42,830 nucleotides of DNA, from positions 1-42,830 of the forward strand of contig JAAYUS010000018.1 in the NCBI GenBank assembly GCA_012517605.1, given 5' to 3'. This DNA comes from Bacteroidales bacterium. GTDB taxonomy: Bacteria > Bacteroidota > Bacteroidia > Bacteroidales > VadinHA17. Both the position numbers and the translations under genes were made by a program. The notes under the pieces are model-generated. The model ran no database searches. It worked only from the letters and a program-made list of their open reading frames with translations, and was not told the DNA's origin. Of this stretch, positions 34,113-42,635 are shown piece by piece (within the stretch, counting starts at the first letter, position 1; each line of letters begins with the position of its first letter).

Positions 34113-34118
34113 GGAGGT
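34113..34118 (+). promoter_or_regulatory. Shine-Dalgarno GGAGGT before ade
   Basis: GGAGGT lies seven bases before the ATG at 34126, which supports that start over the in-frame GTG at 34117 used by the track (this GTG overlaps the site itself). Confidence 0.65.
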
Positions 34119-34125
34119 GAAATTG

Positions 34126-35745
34126 ATGATTATATCAGGTAAGCTTGTTGACATACACCGCAGGGAAATATATCCGGCTGAAATTTCGATATCAGGAGGT
34201 ATTATATCGAAGATTGTCCGCGTAAAGCATTGTCATGAAAGATTTATAATGCCGGGTCTTATTGATTCTCATATTCATATTGAAAGTTCAATGGTGACTC
34301 CGGGATCATTTGCTGCTGCAGCTGTTTCACGTGGAACAACAGCAGTAGTTTCAGATCCGCACGAAATAGCAAATGTTCTGGGGATCCGTGGCGTCAGGTT
34401 CATGATAGAAGATTCAAAGAGAGTTCCGCTGAAATTCTATTTCGGTGCACCATCATGTGTCCCGGCAACACCCTTTGAATCTGCCGGCTCAGAGTTAAAT
34501 GCTTTTGCGGTGGAGGAACTGCTGTCGATTCATGACATACATTATCTTGCGGAAATGATGAATTATCCGGGGGTTGTTTATGGTGACAGCGAAGTGCTGA
34601 AAAAACTTGAGGTCGCCAGGAGGCTTAAAAAGCCTGTTGATGGCCATGCTCCGGGCCTGACCGGTGAATTGTTGCGAAAATATGTCGCTGCCGGAATCTC
34701 AACTGACCATGAATGCACTTCTGCTGAAGAAGCGAGGGAAAAAATAGCTCTGGGAATGAAGATCCTTGTCAGGGAAGGGAGCGCCGCGAAAAACCTCGAT
34801 GCCCTGAAGGAGCTTTTTAAAAGCAATCCGGAAATGCTTATGCTGTGCAGCGATGACCTGCATCCGGAAATGCTTCTCAAACAGCATATCAATGCTCTGG
34901 TAGCCCGGCTTGTTTCAGACGGATATGATATTTTTGACGTAATAAGAAGCTGCACGATAAATCCCGCACGGCATTACAATCTCAGCACCGGATTGCTCCT
35001 TACCGGCGATCCGGCCGATCTGGTTATTGTAGATAACCCTGCGACAATGAACGTTGAGGAAACCTGGATCGAAGGGAAAAAGGTATTTGAACACGGCAGG
35101 ATTCTGTTTGATATCGTGAAGGCAGCTCCTGTTAACAATTTCAGCTGCACTCCTGTCAGCACCACGCAAATTTCAGTCGAAGCAAAAGGCAGGAAAATCA
35201 GGATAATTGAAGCGTATGACGGAAGTCTAAACACAGGGCAGATAATATCACAGATTCCGGAGGGAAAGGAAGTAGATCCGGATATTGAATCGGATGTTCT
35301 CAAAATAGTTGTAAAAGACAGGTATGAAGACAGGCCGCCGGCAGTTGGCTTTATTAAGGGATTCGGTCTTAAAAAAGGAGCTTTCGCCTCTTCGGTTGCC
35401 CACGACAGTCACAATATAATATGCATCGGTGCATCTGATGATGATATTATAAATGCTGTAAACAAGGTTGTGGAAATGAAAGGCGGACTGGCTGTGGCCG
35501 AGGGCACGCATATTGAATCGCTTCCTCTTCCGGTCGCGGGAATAATGTCAGGCGAACCGGTCGCAAAGGTTGCCCAGGAATATGAACGTCTTTCTGATCT
35601 GGTAAAGTCGATGGGAAGCAGAATGACAGCTCCGTTCATGACCCTTTCATTCATGGCTTTGCTTGTAATACCGGAACTTAAACTGAGCGACAAAGGCCTT
35701 TTTGACGGGAAAGAATTCAGGTTTACAAATCTGTTTGCTGAATGA
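34126..35745 (+). CDS. ade: Adenine deaminase
   Basis: Ade converts adenine to hypoxanthine and ammonia for purine salvage. The amidohydrolase signature is complete: MPGLIDSHIHIESSMVTPGSF, VVSDPHEIANVLG, VYGDSEVLKKLE, DGHAPGLTGELL, STDHECTSAEEA, and LCSDDLHPEMLL, with the C-terminal Ade-specific domain (GFIKGFGLKKGAFASSVAHDSHNII and GGLAVAEGTHIESLPLPVAGIMS). Its start is set by the GGAGGT site at 34113. A second parS site lies inside its coding region. It runs close to uvrC, which starts 22 bases after its stop. Confidence 0.96.
   Translation: MIISGKLVDIHRREIYPAEISISGGIISKIVRVKHCHERFIMPGLIDSHIHIESSMVTPGSFAAAAVSRGTTAVVSDPHEIANVLGIRGVRFMIEDSKRVPLKFYFGAPSCVPATPFESAGSELNAFAVEELLSIHDIHYLAEMMNYPGVVYGDSEVLKKLEVARRLKKPVDGHAPGLTGELLRKYVAAGISTDHECTSAEEAREKIALGMKILVREGSAAKNLDALKELFKSNPEMLMLCSDDLHPEMLLKQHINALVARLVSDGYDIFDVIRSCTINPARHYNLSTGLLLTGDPADLVIVDNPATMNVEETWIEGKKVFEHGRILFDIVKAAPVNNFSCTPVSTTQISVEAKGRKIRIIEAYDGSLNTGQIISQIPEGKEVDPDIESDVLKIVVKDRYEDRPPAVGFIKGFGLKKGAFASSVAHDSHNIICIGASDDDIINAVNKVVEMKGGLAVAEGTHIESLPLPVAGIMSGEPVAKVAQEYERLSDLVKSMGSRMTAPFMTLSFMALLVIPELKLSDKGLFDGKEFRFTNLFAE
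34323..34338. promoter_or_regulatory. parS site 2, inside ade (ParB binding)
   Basis: TGTTTCACGTGGAACA matches TGTTnCACGTGnAACA at all fixed positions, with the central pair of N bases as in known parS variants. It lies 425 bases after site 1 and within the ade reading frame (codons for AVSRGTT). parS sites within coding sequences are usual in other bacteria. Confidence 0.8.
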
Positions 35746-35767
35746 TATTTACAAAGACAGGTTTAGT

Positions 35768-37567
35768 ATGACCCTGCTGGAGGACCATAAAAAAGTGACA
35801 GATCTGCTGCCCGAAAAACCGGGGGTATACCAGTTCATTGACTCCGGAGGAAGGATCATTTATATCGGAAAGGCAAAGAATCTCCGCAAACGCGTCTCTT
35901 CCTATTTTTCAAAAAACCAGTCGGGAAAAACAACTGTGATGCTCAGAAAGGCTGCGGGAATAAGGCATATAGTAGTAGACAGTGAATCCGACGCCCTCCT
36001 GCTCGAAAACAACCTCATAAAAAAGCACCAGCCACGATACAACATCCTGCTGAAGGATGATAAAACCTTCCCCTCGATCTGCATAAAAAAAGAACCTTTT
36101 CCCAGGGTGTTCAGCACACGTAACATTATCAGGGATGGTTCGGCCTATTTTGGCCCTTATACATCGGGATTGATGGTCAAAACCCTTATAACTCTCATAA
36201 GGCAGCTTTACAAATTGAGGACCTGCAACTATAACCTTATACAGGAAAATATCTCGGCTAATAAATTCAAGGCATGTCTCGAATATCATATAGGGAACTG
36301 CAAAGCGCCATGCATCGGTCTCCAGGATGAATCTGACTACAATGAATCGGTTGTCCAGATCCGGGATATTCTGAAAGGAAATATCCTTGCCGTAACAGGA
36401 AGACTCAGGGAAAAAATGGCGGAATATTCTGCTTTACTAAGGTTTGAAGAGGCCCAGATGCTCAAGGAAAAGATCGAACTTCTTAACAGCTTCAGGAGTC
36501 ACTCGGCAGTCGTGAGCAACAATATCAGGAATGTTGATGTATTTGCTTTTACAGCAGACAATGAAAGATGTTATGTCAACTACCTGAAAGTAGTTGAAGG
36601 AGCTGTAGTACAAGCATTTACTCTTGAAATGAGATCAAAGGTCGATGAAGAAAGAGAATCCCTTCTGGGATTTGCGATCACCGAGATAAGGCAAAGATAT
36701 TCAAGTGATTCGCCCGAGATAATTGTTCCTTTTAAACCTGATATTCAGTTTCACAATATCCGGTATACGATACCGAAAATAGGAGAGAAGCTTAAGCTGC
36801 TTCAGCTTGCTGAACGGAATGCCATTTACTATAAACACGAACAGAAAAAAAAGCTTTTGGAACATACCCCTGAGGCAAGGTCGGGCAGAAACCTTGAAAA
36901 GGTAAGGAACGACCTCCATATGCCTTCACTTCCTGTGCATATAGAGTGCTTCGACAATTCGAACATTATGGGTACCAATCCGGTCGCTGCATGCGTGGTC
37001 TTCCGCAACGGAAGGCCAAGCAAAAATGATTACAGGCATTTCAATATAAAAACAGTAACAGGTCCTGACGATTTTTCCTCAATGGAGGAGGTGATATTCA
37101 GAAGATACCGAAGGATGTTAGATGAGGGTCAGCCGCTGCCTCAGCTTATCGTCATCGATGGCGGCAAGGGACAGCTTTCCTCAGCCATGAAAAGCATTGA
37201 CAAGCTGAACCTCAGGGAAAAAATAACTGTGATAGGCATTGCCAAGAAACTGGAAGAGATCTATTTCCCAGGGGATTCAGTTCCGATATATCTCGACAAA
37301 AATTCCTACAGCCTGAAGCTTATCCGGCAACTGAGAGACGAAGCACACAGGTTTGGAATAAATTTCCACCGCCGGAAGCGTTCGTCGGAGATGATAAAAT
37401 CGGAACTCGACAGAATAAAGGGAATAGGACCAAAAACCAAGAAAGTCCTCCTTGGAAAATTTGATTCCGTGGACCAGATAAGAAACATTCCCTACGCCGA
37501 TCTCGAAAAACTTGTCGGAAGGAGCAAGGCATCAATTCTGACAGAATATTATAAAAAACGGTCCTGA
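35768..37567 (+). CDS. uvrC: Excinuclease ABC subunit C
   Basis: UvrC makes both incisions in nucleotide excision repair. I start at the ATG at 35768 (MTLLEDHKKVTDLLPEKPGVYQF); the track start lies inside ade. Domains in order: GIY-YIG (PGVYQFIDSGGRIIYIGKAKNLRKRV), cysteine-containing region CLEYHIGNCKAPCIG, UVR motif (REKMAEYSALLRFEEAQMLKEKIELL), RNase H-like endonuclease (HIECFDNSNIMGTNPVAACVVF, LIVIDGGKGQLSSA), and C-terminal helix-hairpin-helix (IKGIGPKTKKVLLGKFDSVDQIRNI). Length 599-600 is normal. uvrA and uvrB are not nearby. It starts 22 bases after the ade stop. Confidence 0.96.
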   Translation: MTLLEDHKKVTDLLPEKPGVYQFIDSGGRIIYIGKAKNLRKRVSSYFSKNQSGKTTVMLRKAAGIRHIVVDSESDALLLENNLIKKHQPRYNILLKDDKTFPSICIKKEPFPRVFSTRNIIRDGSAYFGPYTSGLMVKTLITLIRQLYKLRTCNYNLIQENISANKFKACLEYHIGNCKAPCIGLQDESDYNESVVQIRDILKGNILAVTGRLREKMAEYSALLRFEEAQMLKEKIELLNSFRSHSAVVSNNIRNVDVFAFTADNERCYVNYLKVVEGAVVQAFTLEMRSKVDEERESLLGFAITEIRQRYSSDSPEIIVPFKPDIQFHNIRYTIPKIGEKLKLLQLAERNAIYYKHEQKKKLLEHTPEARSGRNLEKVRNDLHMPSLPVHIECFDNSNIMGTNPVAACVVFRNGRPSKNDYRHFNIKTVTGPDDFSSMEEVIFRRYRRMLDEGQPLPQLIVIDGGKGQLSSAMKSIDKLNLREKITVIGIAKKLEEIYFPGDSVPIYLDKNSYSLKLIRQLRDEAHRFGINFHRRKRSSEMIKSELDRIKGIGPKTKKVLLGKFDSVDQIRNIPYADLEKLVGRSKASILTEYYKKRS

Positions 37568-37679
37568 ACTGTCTGTCCTCCATCTTTTGTAAAACAATCC
37601 TTAATTGATTGAAATTCAATAATTTAAATGTTATTTTATTAACAATTATCCCGGCGAGAATTGAATATTTGGAGATTTA

Positions 37680-37694
37680 CCGGGGGAGCCCCGG
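37680..37694. terminator. GC-rich hairpin after uvrC
   Basis: CCGGGG, a GAG loop and CCCCGG form a six-pair GC stem in the otherwise AT-rich 37568-37766 spacer between convergent uvrC and the HAD gene. There is no U-tract, so a rho-independent terminator is only possible. It could equally be a repeat element of the loop-three type seen at 42125. Confidence 0.3.
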
Positions 37695-37766
37695 GAATTT
37701 GAACTTCTGCCCGCAGTTTTATTATTCCTTAATTGAGGCAGAAATCAGCATTAAAAAAAAATATCT

Positions 37767-38381
37767 TTAAACGGAGATTTTAATGTCAAGTTTTTTTTCA
37801 AGGTCTGCAACGAATTTCGGAGATCCAAAAGTCAACAGACCACTCATGCCAACTTTTTCGGCTGCCATGACATTTTCCTCAATATCGTCAATATATAGTG
37901 ACTCTTCAGGCTTAAGGGAATACTTTTTCAGGATAAGCCTGTAAATTCTTTCATCTGGTTTTGAAAGTTTGACGTCAGCTGAAATTATCCCTCCGTCGAA
38001 ATACCTGAAAAAGTAATAATCGTGGCTGACGATCTCAAAAATGTCCATATGGAAGTTGGAAAGGTAATATACCCTGAAACCTTGTTTTTTTAACGCAGGA
38101 AGGAGTCTGACGTTATCGTCAAGGGGAAACATTATATCGGCCCTTAAATTGAAAACAAGGGCTATTTCCTCGCGTTTGAGGGCTGATCTTGGAACAATGG
38201 AATCAATGGCTTCCCTGACAGTGATATCGCCGTTGTCGAGTTTCTTCCATTCTTCACTTTGGAAAATATCATGGATTATTGTATTCCTTATGTTCGCCGG
38301 ATAGTTAAGCTTTTTCAGGTATTCGGAAGGAATGAAACTTATCAGGACATTGCCAAGATCGAAAATAATGTTCCTCACCAT
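37767..38381 (-). CDS. HAD-family phosphatase
   Basis: A 204-residue HAD hydrolase with the nucleophile motif NIIFDLGNVLISF (first Asp; the usual second Asp position reads G, as in DxG-type HAD members), a cap of helices, YLSNFHMDIFEIV (motif II Ser/Thr), ADVKLSKPDERIYRLILKKY (motif III Lys) and SLYIDDIEENVMAAEKVGM (motif IV DD). This is the haloacid dehalogenase-like group of phosphatases, often acting on phosphorylated sugars. It begins one base after the phosphofructokinase stop, so it is probably cotranscribed. Substrate unknown. The YihX/alpha-glucose-1-phosphatase-type class is a candidate. Confidence 0.88.
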   Translation of the reverse strand: MVRNIIFDLGNVLISFIPSEYLKKLNYPANIRNTIIHDIFQSEEWKKLDNGDITVREAIDSIVPRSALKREEIALVFNLRADIMFPLDDNVRLLPALKKQGFRVYYLSNFHMDIFEIVSHDYYFFRYFDGGIISADVKLSKPDERIYRLILKKYSLKPEESLYIDDIEENVMAAEKVGMSGLLTFGSPKFVADLEKKLDIKISV

Positions 38382-38382
38382 A

Positions 38383-39708
38383 TCAATGGTTTTTCATACT
38401 GATCGGCTGGCCTGTAGCCTCAAGCACATTCCACCACAGTTCACCTTCAACGTCGATCTTTTTTCTTTTTGCCACTGCCATCGGGATGGGGATCAGGGTG
38501 AACTCATTGTTCCAGTATCCAACAACAAAGTCGGTCTTTCCGGCCAAAGCTGCGTGAACGGCATTCTGGGCCAGCAGGTTGCTGAACTTGCTGTCGTTGG
38601 CGTTGGCTGGCGCACTCCTGATTATATAACTTGGGTCGATATACTTTATTGAATGAGGAAATCCTTTGGCATCAAATTCTTCTCTGATCTTTTCCTTCAG
38701 GTAGATCCCTATATCTTTATGTTTTATATTTCCCGAAGCATCTCTTTCGGCCTGCTCATTCTCAAAGAATTCCTGTCCTGCTCCTTCAGCAACCACAATC
38801 ACTGCATGATGTCTTTCCTCGAGACGTTTCCTGAGTATTTTGAGGAAGCCGCGGGGTCCATACAGGTCGAAAGGCACTTCAGGTATAAGTACGAAGTTGA
38901 CTTCCTGTATTGCAAGCGCAGCGCTGGCTGCAATGAATCCCGAATCACGGCCCATAAGCTTGACAAGGGCTATCCCGTTATAGGCTCCGTGAGCTTCATT
39001 ATGTGCGTTTCTTATAATATCGTTGGCTATTGAAAAGGCAGTTTCGAATCCGAAAGATTTCTGGATTAGGTCGATATCATTGTCAATCGTCTTCGGTATT
39101 CCGGCTACTGCTATTTTAAGCCTTCTTTTTTCGATTTCCTTAAAAATTGCATGTGCGCCCCTGAGGGTTCCGTCGCCGCCGATACAGAAAAGAACATTGA
39201 TATTCAGGATCTCTAGAGTGTCAACCATCTGTTCAACATCCTGGTTACCCCTCGATGTGCCGAGGAATGTACCTCCCGACTGATAGATGTCGCTTACCAT
39301 CGGAGCAGTCAGTTCCACAACAGCATGATTATACTTGGGTATAAGTCCTTCATATCCGTACTGGATGCCAAGGATACGCGTAACACCGTACCTGTAGACA
39401 AGCTGGTTCACCAGTGCCCTGATCACGTTGTTGAAGCCGGGGCACAATCCGCCGCATGTCACTATTGCAACTTTGGTTTTCGCAGGCTCAAAAAATATTG
39501 TTTCCTTGGGACCTGCCTTTTCAAACGAAATTGGAGTCTCCCCGCTTTCCTTGTACCTTAGAAAGTCATCAAGCCCAACTTCGTAAAGGATCCGTTCATT
39601 GTCGCCCACGAATTTGTATACCGGGCTGTCTTCCCTTTGCGGGGTTTTAAGCGGAGAAACAACACTCCCCTTCCCTAAAGCAGTGACAATAAAATCCTCA
39701 TATTTCAT
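38383..39708 (-). CDS. pfkA: ATP-dependent 6-phosphofructokinase
   Basis: PFK phosphorylates fructose 6-phosphate in glycolysis. The protein (441 residues, with an ~80-residue N-terminal extension) contains VAIVTCGGLCPGFNNVIRAL near 80, LFCIGGDGTLRGAH (GGDGT at 177-181), and IPKTIDNDIDLIQKSFGFETA near 205. GGDGT rather than GGDDS favours ATP over pyrophosphate as donor. The long group-III-like architecture resembles TP0108-type PFKs. The stop is one base before the HAD phosphatase start, suggesting an operon, with YwbE 65 bases upstream. Confidence 0.93.
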   Translation of the reverse strand: MKYEDFIVTALGKGSVVSPLKTPQREDSPVYKFVGDNERILYEVGLDDFLRYKESGETPISFEKAGPKETIFFEPAKTKVAIVTCGGLCPGFNNVIRALVNQLVYRYGVTRILGIQYGYEGLIPKYNHAVVELTAPMVSDIYQSGGTFLGTSRGNQDVEQMVDTLEILNINVLFCIGGDGTLRGAHAIFKEIEKRRLKIAVAGIPKTIDNDIDLIQKSFGFETAFSIANDIIRNAHNEAHGAYNGIALVKLMGRDSGFIAASAALAIQEVNFVLIPEVPFDLYGPRGFLKILRKRLEERHHAVIVVAEGAGQEFFENEQAERDASGNIKHKDIGIYLKEKIREEFDAKGFPHSIKYIDPSYIIRSAPANANDSKFSNLLAQNAVHAALAGKTDFVVGYWNNEFTLIPIPMAVAKRKKIDVEGELWWNVLEATGQPISMKNH

Positions 39709-39773
39709 GACAAATGGATCTTAGTTTGAAATACAGTCTGACTATGAATAACCTGCAAGTTACAGGTTTTTTA

Positions 39774-39977
39774 TCAGTTCGACTGGATAATTCTTTTGAT
39801 ACGCCCAACCAATCCGTTTTCAAGTATGACCTTGATACCATGTGGATGCACCGGGGCAGTTGTAATTATCTCTTTTACCTTTCCTCCTGTAAGCCGGCCG
39901 GTATGCCTGTCCTCAACAAGTTCAACCATTACTTCAATTCCGGGCTTTACATCAGCTCTTCTTGTTCCTTCCATCAC
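39774..39977 (-). CDS. ywbE: YwbE-family small protein
   Basis: A 67-residue protein of the YwbE family. The segments RADVKPGIEVMVELVEDRHTG, TGGKVKEIITTAPVHPHGIKVILENGLVGRIKRII match family members across its whole length. YwbE proteins are small basic proteins of unknown function; the KOW-like pattern suggests nucleic-acid association but this is not established. It lies upstream of pfkA on the same strand with a 65-base gap. Confidence 0.85.
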   Translation of the reverse strand: MMEGTRRADVKPGIEVMVELVEDRHTGRLTGGKVKEIITTAPVHPHGIKVILENGLVGRIKRIIQSN

Positions 39978-40106
39978 AACCTTTTTGAATGAATTAAATG
40001 GTAATCTCTTAAACCAAATTCTAAATCAGGTTACAATTATAAATATTTTTATTGCAGTAATAAAAAAAAGTCGCAAAAAAGATAATTCCTTAAACAGGTG
40101 AAGATT

Positions 40107-41012
40107 TCAATAAGCGCCCCTTAATCTGGCTTTTATCCTGTATAAACCTTTGCTTGCAGTGATAAAAAGTTCCTTCCTGTCCTTTCCTCCGAAACACACA
40201 TTGGCTGTCCAGTTTTCAGGAACCGGTATGTTGCCAAGCTTCTTTCCCTCTTTATCGAAAACAGTAACTCCTTTTCCGGTCAGGTATATATTCCCTTTTT
40301 TGTCAATAGTCATTCCGTCGGAGCCCATCTCACAAAAAAGCTTTTTACCGGAAAGTGTTCCGTCGGGATTAATACTGTAAACCCATGTCTTGTTATCTCC
40401 TATATCGGAAATATACAATGTTCTGCCGTCAGGAGTCCCGATTATGCCGTTGGGTTGTTTCAGATCGTCGGCGATCCGTTTCAGGGTTTTATGGTCAGGT
40501 GCAAGATAATATACGCATTGCTTTTCCTGGGGCATTTCAGAATGGTCCCACCATGACCTCTTATAGAAAGGATCAGTAAAGAAGACAGAACCGTCTGTCC
40601 TTATCCAAAGGTCATTCGGGCCGTTGAAAAGCTTTCCTTCATAGCTGTTGAGCAACGGCGTGACCTTATTTCCTGGTCCTATGCACCATAGTTCATTTTT
40701 TTCGTCAGCGCAGGACCATAAATAACCGTTTTTATCAAAAAACAGTCCGTTTGACCGGCCTGAAGGCTGCATGAAAGTTGACAGCCTGCCGTCAGTCGAC
40801 CAGATCATTATCCTGTCATTAGGCTGATCGGTGAAGTAGACATTTCCGGCCTTATCAGCTGCCGGACCTTCAGTAAAACTGAATTCTCCGGAAAGTTTTT
40901 CAAGTTTGGATCCGGGGTCAACAATTGACGATAGCCCGCCTTCCTGTGAAAAACCCGTTACAGGGATCAAAGCAAATAACAAAGCCGACAGCAATATTGA
41001 TTTTCTGATCAT
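40107..41012 (-). CDS. Exported SMP-30/gluconolactonase-like beta-propeller
   Basis: A signal peptide (RKSILLSALLFALIPVTGFSQ) precedes a six-bladed SMP-30/gluconolactonase/LRE-type propeller. Landmarks are KLSGEFSFTEGPAADKAGNVYFTDQPND, SNGLFFDKNGYLWSCADEKNE, FNGPNDLWIRTDGSVFFTDPFYK, LKQPNGIIGTPDGRTLYISD and GSDGMTIDKKGNIYLTGKG. The Glu/Asn/Asp metal-site pattern of lactonases fits. Likely hydrolyses a sugar lactone in the periplasm. Downstream of a Tat aldo/keto reductase on the same strand (57-base gap), a plausible oxidation-then-lactonolysis pair, but that is inference. Confidence 0.9.
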   Translation of the reverse strand: MIRKSILLSALLFALIPVTGFSQEGGLSSIVDPGSKLEKLSGEFSFTEGPAADKAGNVYFTDQPNDRIMIWSTDGRLSTFMQPSGRSNGLFFDKNGYLWSCADEKNELWCIGPGNKVTPLLNSYEGKLFNGPNDLWIRTDGSVFFTDPFYKRSWWDHSEMPQEKQCVYYLAPDHKTLKRIADDLKQPNGIIGTPDGRTLYISDIGDNKTWVYSINPDGTLSGKKLFCEMGSDGMTIDKKGNIYLTGKGVTVFDKEGKKLGNIPVPENWTANVCFGGKDRKELFITASKGLYRIKARLRGAY

Positions 41013-41069
41013 GATTTTTGTTTTGGCTGAACGTTCACCAGTTATGTGTCATACCGCAAAGCAGCGTTA

Positions 41070-41981
41070 TCAGGATTTCTGAACTCCTCTGATACGGCGT
41101 ATATAATCATCAATATGCTCCGGTTTTTCGAAGCCTACAATAAGCAGATCGACGGTCCCAAGTCCGAGTACGAACCTCAGCGATTCGTCAATTTTTGCCG
41201 TATCGTCCTTCAGCCGTCCTCCGCCTATCAGTTTCATCCCAATCACACCTTTGCCTGCCTTATGGAACTTTTCAATGACAGGAACAACAAGTGATGCATC
41301 CTTTTTATCCATGTTTTCCCCGAACGGATTGATCCTGACATGTATCACGTCGACCCACGGAGAGGCGGCGGCAGCCTCGAGAGCTTCGAAGGAATGCACT
41401 GAGACTCCATGAGCCCTGATCACCTTTTTTGCTTTCAGGTTTTCAAGTTCATCCATGTGCCGTTTGTATTTCTCTGTCCAGTCCCCTTCAGTCATGCAAT
41501 GAAGCTGGACAAGATCAAGATAATCTGTATTCAGTTCTCGACGGAATCTGTCGACCACAACCTCCGGAAATCCTTTTTCATTTTCAGGAATGCCTCCCTG
41601 GGTGATCCACATTTTTGTTCCGAGTACGTAATTTTCCCTGGGAATACCGCTCAATGCAGCTTTTGTAAATGGATGCGTTCCATAGCTGTCGGCACAGTCA
41701 AAATAGCGGATTCCCTTTTCATAAGCCGTTCTTATAAGAGATTCGGCCACGCCTGCCCTCGTTATATTTGATGAACGGTTATACCCGCTGTAGCCTGTTC
41801 CCATTCCCAGGAGTGTCGTTTTGATCCCTGTTTTACCAAGTGTCACGGTTGAGAATGGATCGTATGATGCAGGCAATGATGCTGCTGTTTCGGCAAAAGC
41901 CGTCTTTCCCAGCATCACCGTTCCTGCTCCTGCGGCCACAGTGGCCATAAATTGTCTTCGCGATATGGTTCTTTGTGCCAT
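41070..41981 (-). CDS. Tat-exported aldo/keto reductase
   Basis: The N-terminus AQRTISRRQFMATVAAGAGT is a twin-arginine signal (SRRQFMA). The body is an aldo/keto reductase: VTLGKTGIKTTLLGMGTGYSG, IRYFDCADSYGTHPFTKAALSG (catalytic Asp and Tyr region), LVQLHCMTEGDW, and VHVRINPFGENMD. Unlike the 6092-7303 reductase it has no ferredoxin tail. It is presumably folded with NADP or another cofactor before export, or is a redox chaperone-like variant. It begins the minus-strand group reading toward the SMP-30-type lactonase. Confidence 0.9.
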   Translation of the reverse strand: MAQRTISRRQFMATVAAGAGTVMLGKTAFAETAASLPASYDPFSTVTLGKTGIKTTLLGMGTGYSGYNRSSNITRAGVAESLIRTAYEKGIRYFDCADSYGTHPFTKAALSGIPRENYVLGTKMWITQGGIPENEKGFPEVVVDRFRRELNTDYLDLVQLHCMTEGDWTEKYKRHMDELENLKAKKVIRAHGVSVHSFEALEAAAASPWVDVIHVRINPFGENMDKKDASLVVPVIEKFHKAGKGVIGMKLIGGGRLKDDTAKIDESLRFVLGLGTVDLLIVGFEKPEHIDDYIRRIRGVQKS

Positions 41982-42124
41982 GATATTTTATATTGATGTC
42001 AGTTCTGAGAGATTAAACAAAATAAAGAAAATTAATGTTAGGTTTTACAGGGAGTGATATTTATTCCAAAATGAAAATAATGGGTCATAAGAAAACTGGG
42101 GAATAAGGCTTGTAAACAATTGAT

Positions 42125-42210
42125 GAAACCGCTCCGCGGTTCGGGATAATCTGATTCAAAATTAATCCTAGCATTGATGGAACCGCGGAGCGGTTCCGGT
42201 AATACTGATT
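42125..42210. repeat. Paired short hairpins with inverted loop (TCC/GGA)
   Basis: AACCGCTCCGCGGTT (about 42127-42141) and AACCGCGGAGCGGTT (about 42181-42195) have the same AACCGC/GCGGTT stem. Their three-base loops are reverse complements (TCC, GGA). Flanks GATG..., ...TTC and ...ACTGATT also recur in the same order. The two units also could pair as a single long hairpin. Confidence 0.8.
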
Positions 42211-42262
42211 AGATTTTGTAAAAAATTATGGGTTTAATCTTGTAGCGGTTGGATCAATTCTT

Positions 42263-42296
42263 ACCCCCTTCCCGACCTTCCCCCAGGGGGGACGGA
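42263..42296. repeat. C-tract palindrome (TACCCCC ... CCCCCAGGGGGG)
   Basis: TTACCCCCTTCCCGACCTTC precedes CCCCAGGGGGG. The small palindrome resembles those of the 5836 and 13387 elements, with weaker symmetry. Possibly a degenerate member of the family. Confidence 0.4.
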
Positions 42297-42442
42297 GACC
42301 TCCGATTAAAGTTTTTCTCGGTATTGATTATTCTTCAAGTTTGGAATATTCCCTCCCAGGTTGCGGATCAATAAAGGCGTTAAAGTTTTCATAGACCTTC
42401 AGAGTTGCAAAAAAAAAAACGTGAGTCTGCAATTTGAGCCGT

Positions 42443-42481
42443 CCTTTCCCCCGTGGGGGAAATAAGAAAGGGGGTCAAAAC
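42443..42481. repeat. Direct repeat unit A: TTTCCCCCGTGGGGGAAA
   Basis: CCTTTCCCCCGTGGGGGAAA followed by TAAGAAAGGGGGTCAAAAC. The first part is an almost perfect palindrome. A near copy occurs at 42569-42606. Confidence 0.75.
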
Positions 42482-42568
42482 AAAGATCGGGAATGATTGT
42501 AAAGACCAGCTGATCTTAACATTAACCCCTTACAGGCCCTACTATTGCATGACGGATTTTACCACTAT

Positions 42569-42606
42569 CCTTTTCCCCGTGGGTGAAAAAGAAAGGGGTT
42601 AAAAAC
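42569..42606. repeat. Direct repeat unit B of the 42443 element
   Basis: CCTTTTCCCCGTGGGTGAAA followed by AAGAAAGGGGTTAAAAAC, near-identical to 42443-42481 at most positions. Both end in a G-run followed by T.AAAAC, like the array at 13461. Confidence 0.75.
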
Positions 42607-42635
42607 AACGAGTCCACATCCTGTAAAAGACCATA

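Larger units (their letters stand above)
41982..42635. other. Repeat-rich non-coding spacer
   Basis: A 654-base spacer between the AKR and a CocE-like gene on the same strand. It holds a pair of loop-inverted hairpins, three C-tract/G-tract palindromes and an A-run near 42410. No convincing ORF or RNA gene is visible. Confidence 0.6.

Noticed and set aside
33897-34125. Spacer after mnmG as oriC itself
   Set aside because: It has parS but I found no repeated DnaA-like boxes; the 18.6-19.1 kb spacer is the better candidate.
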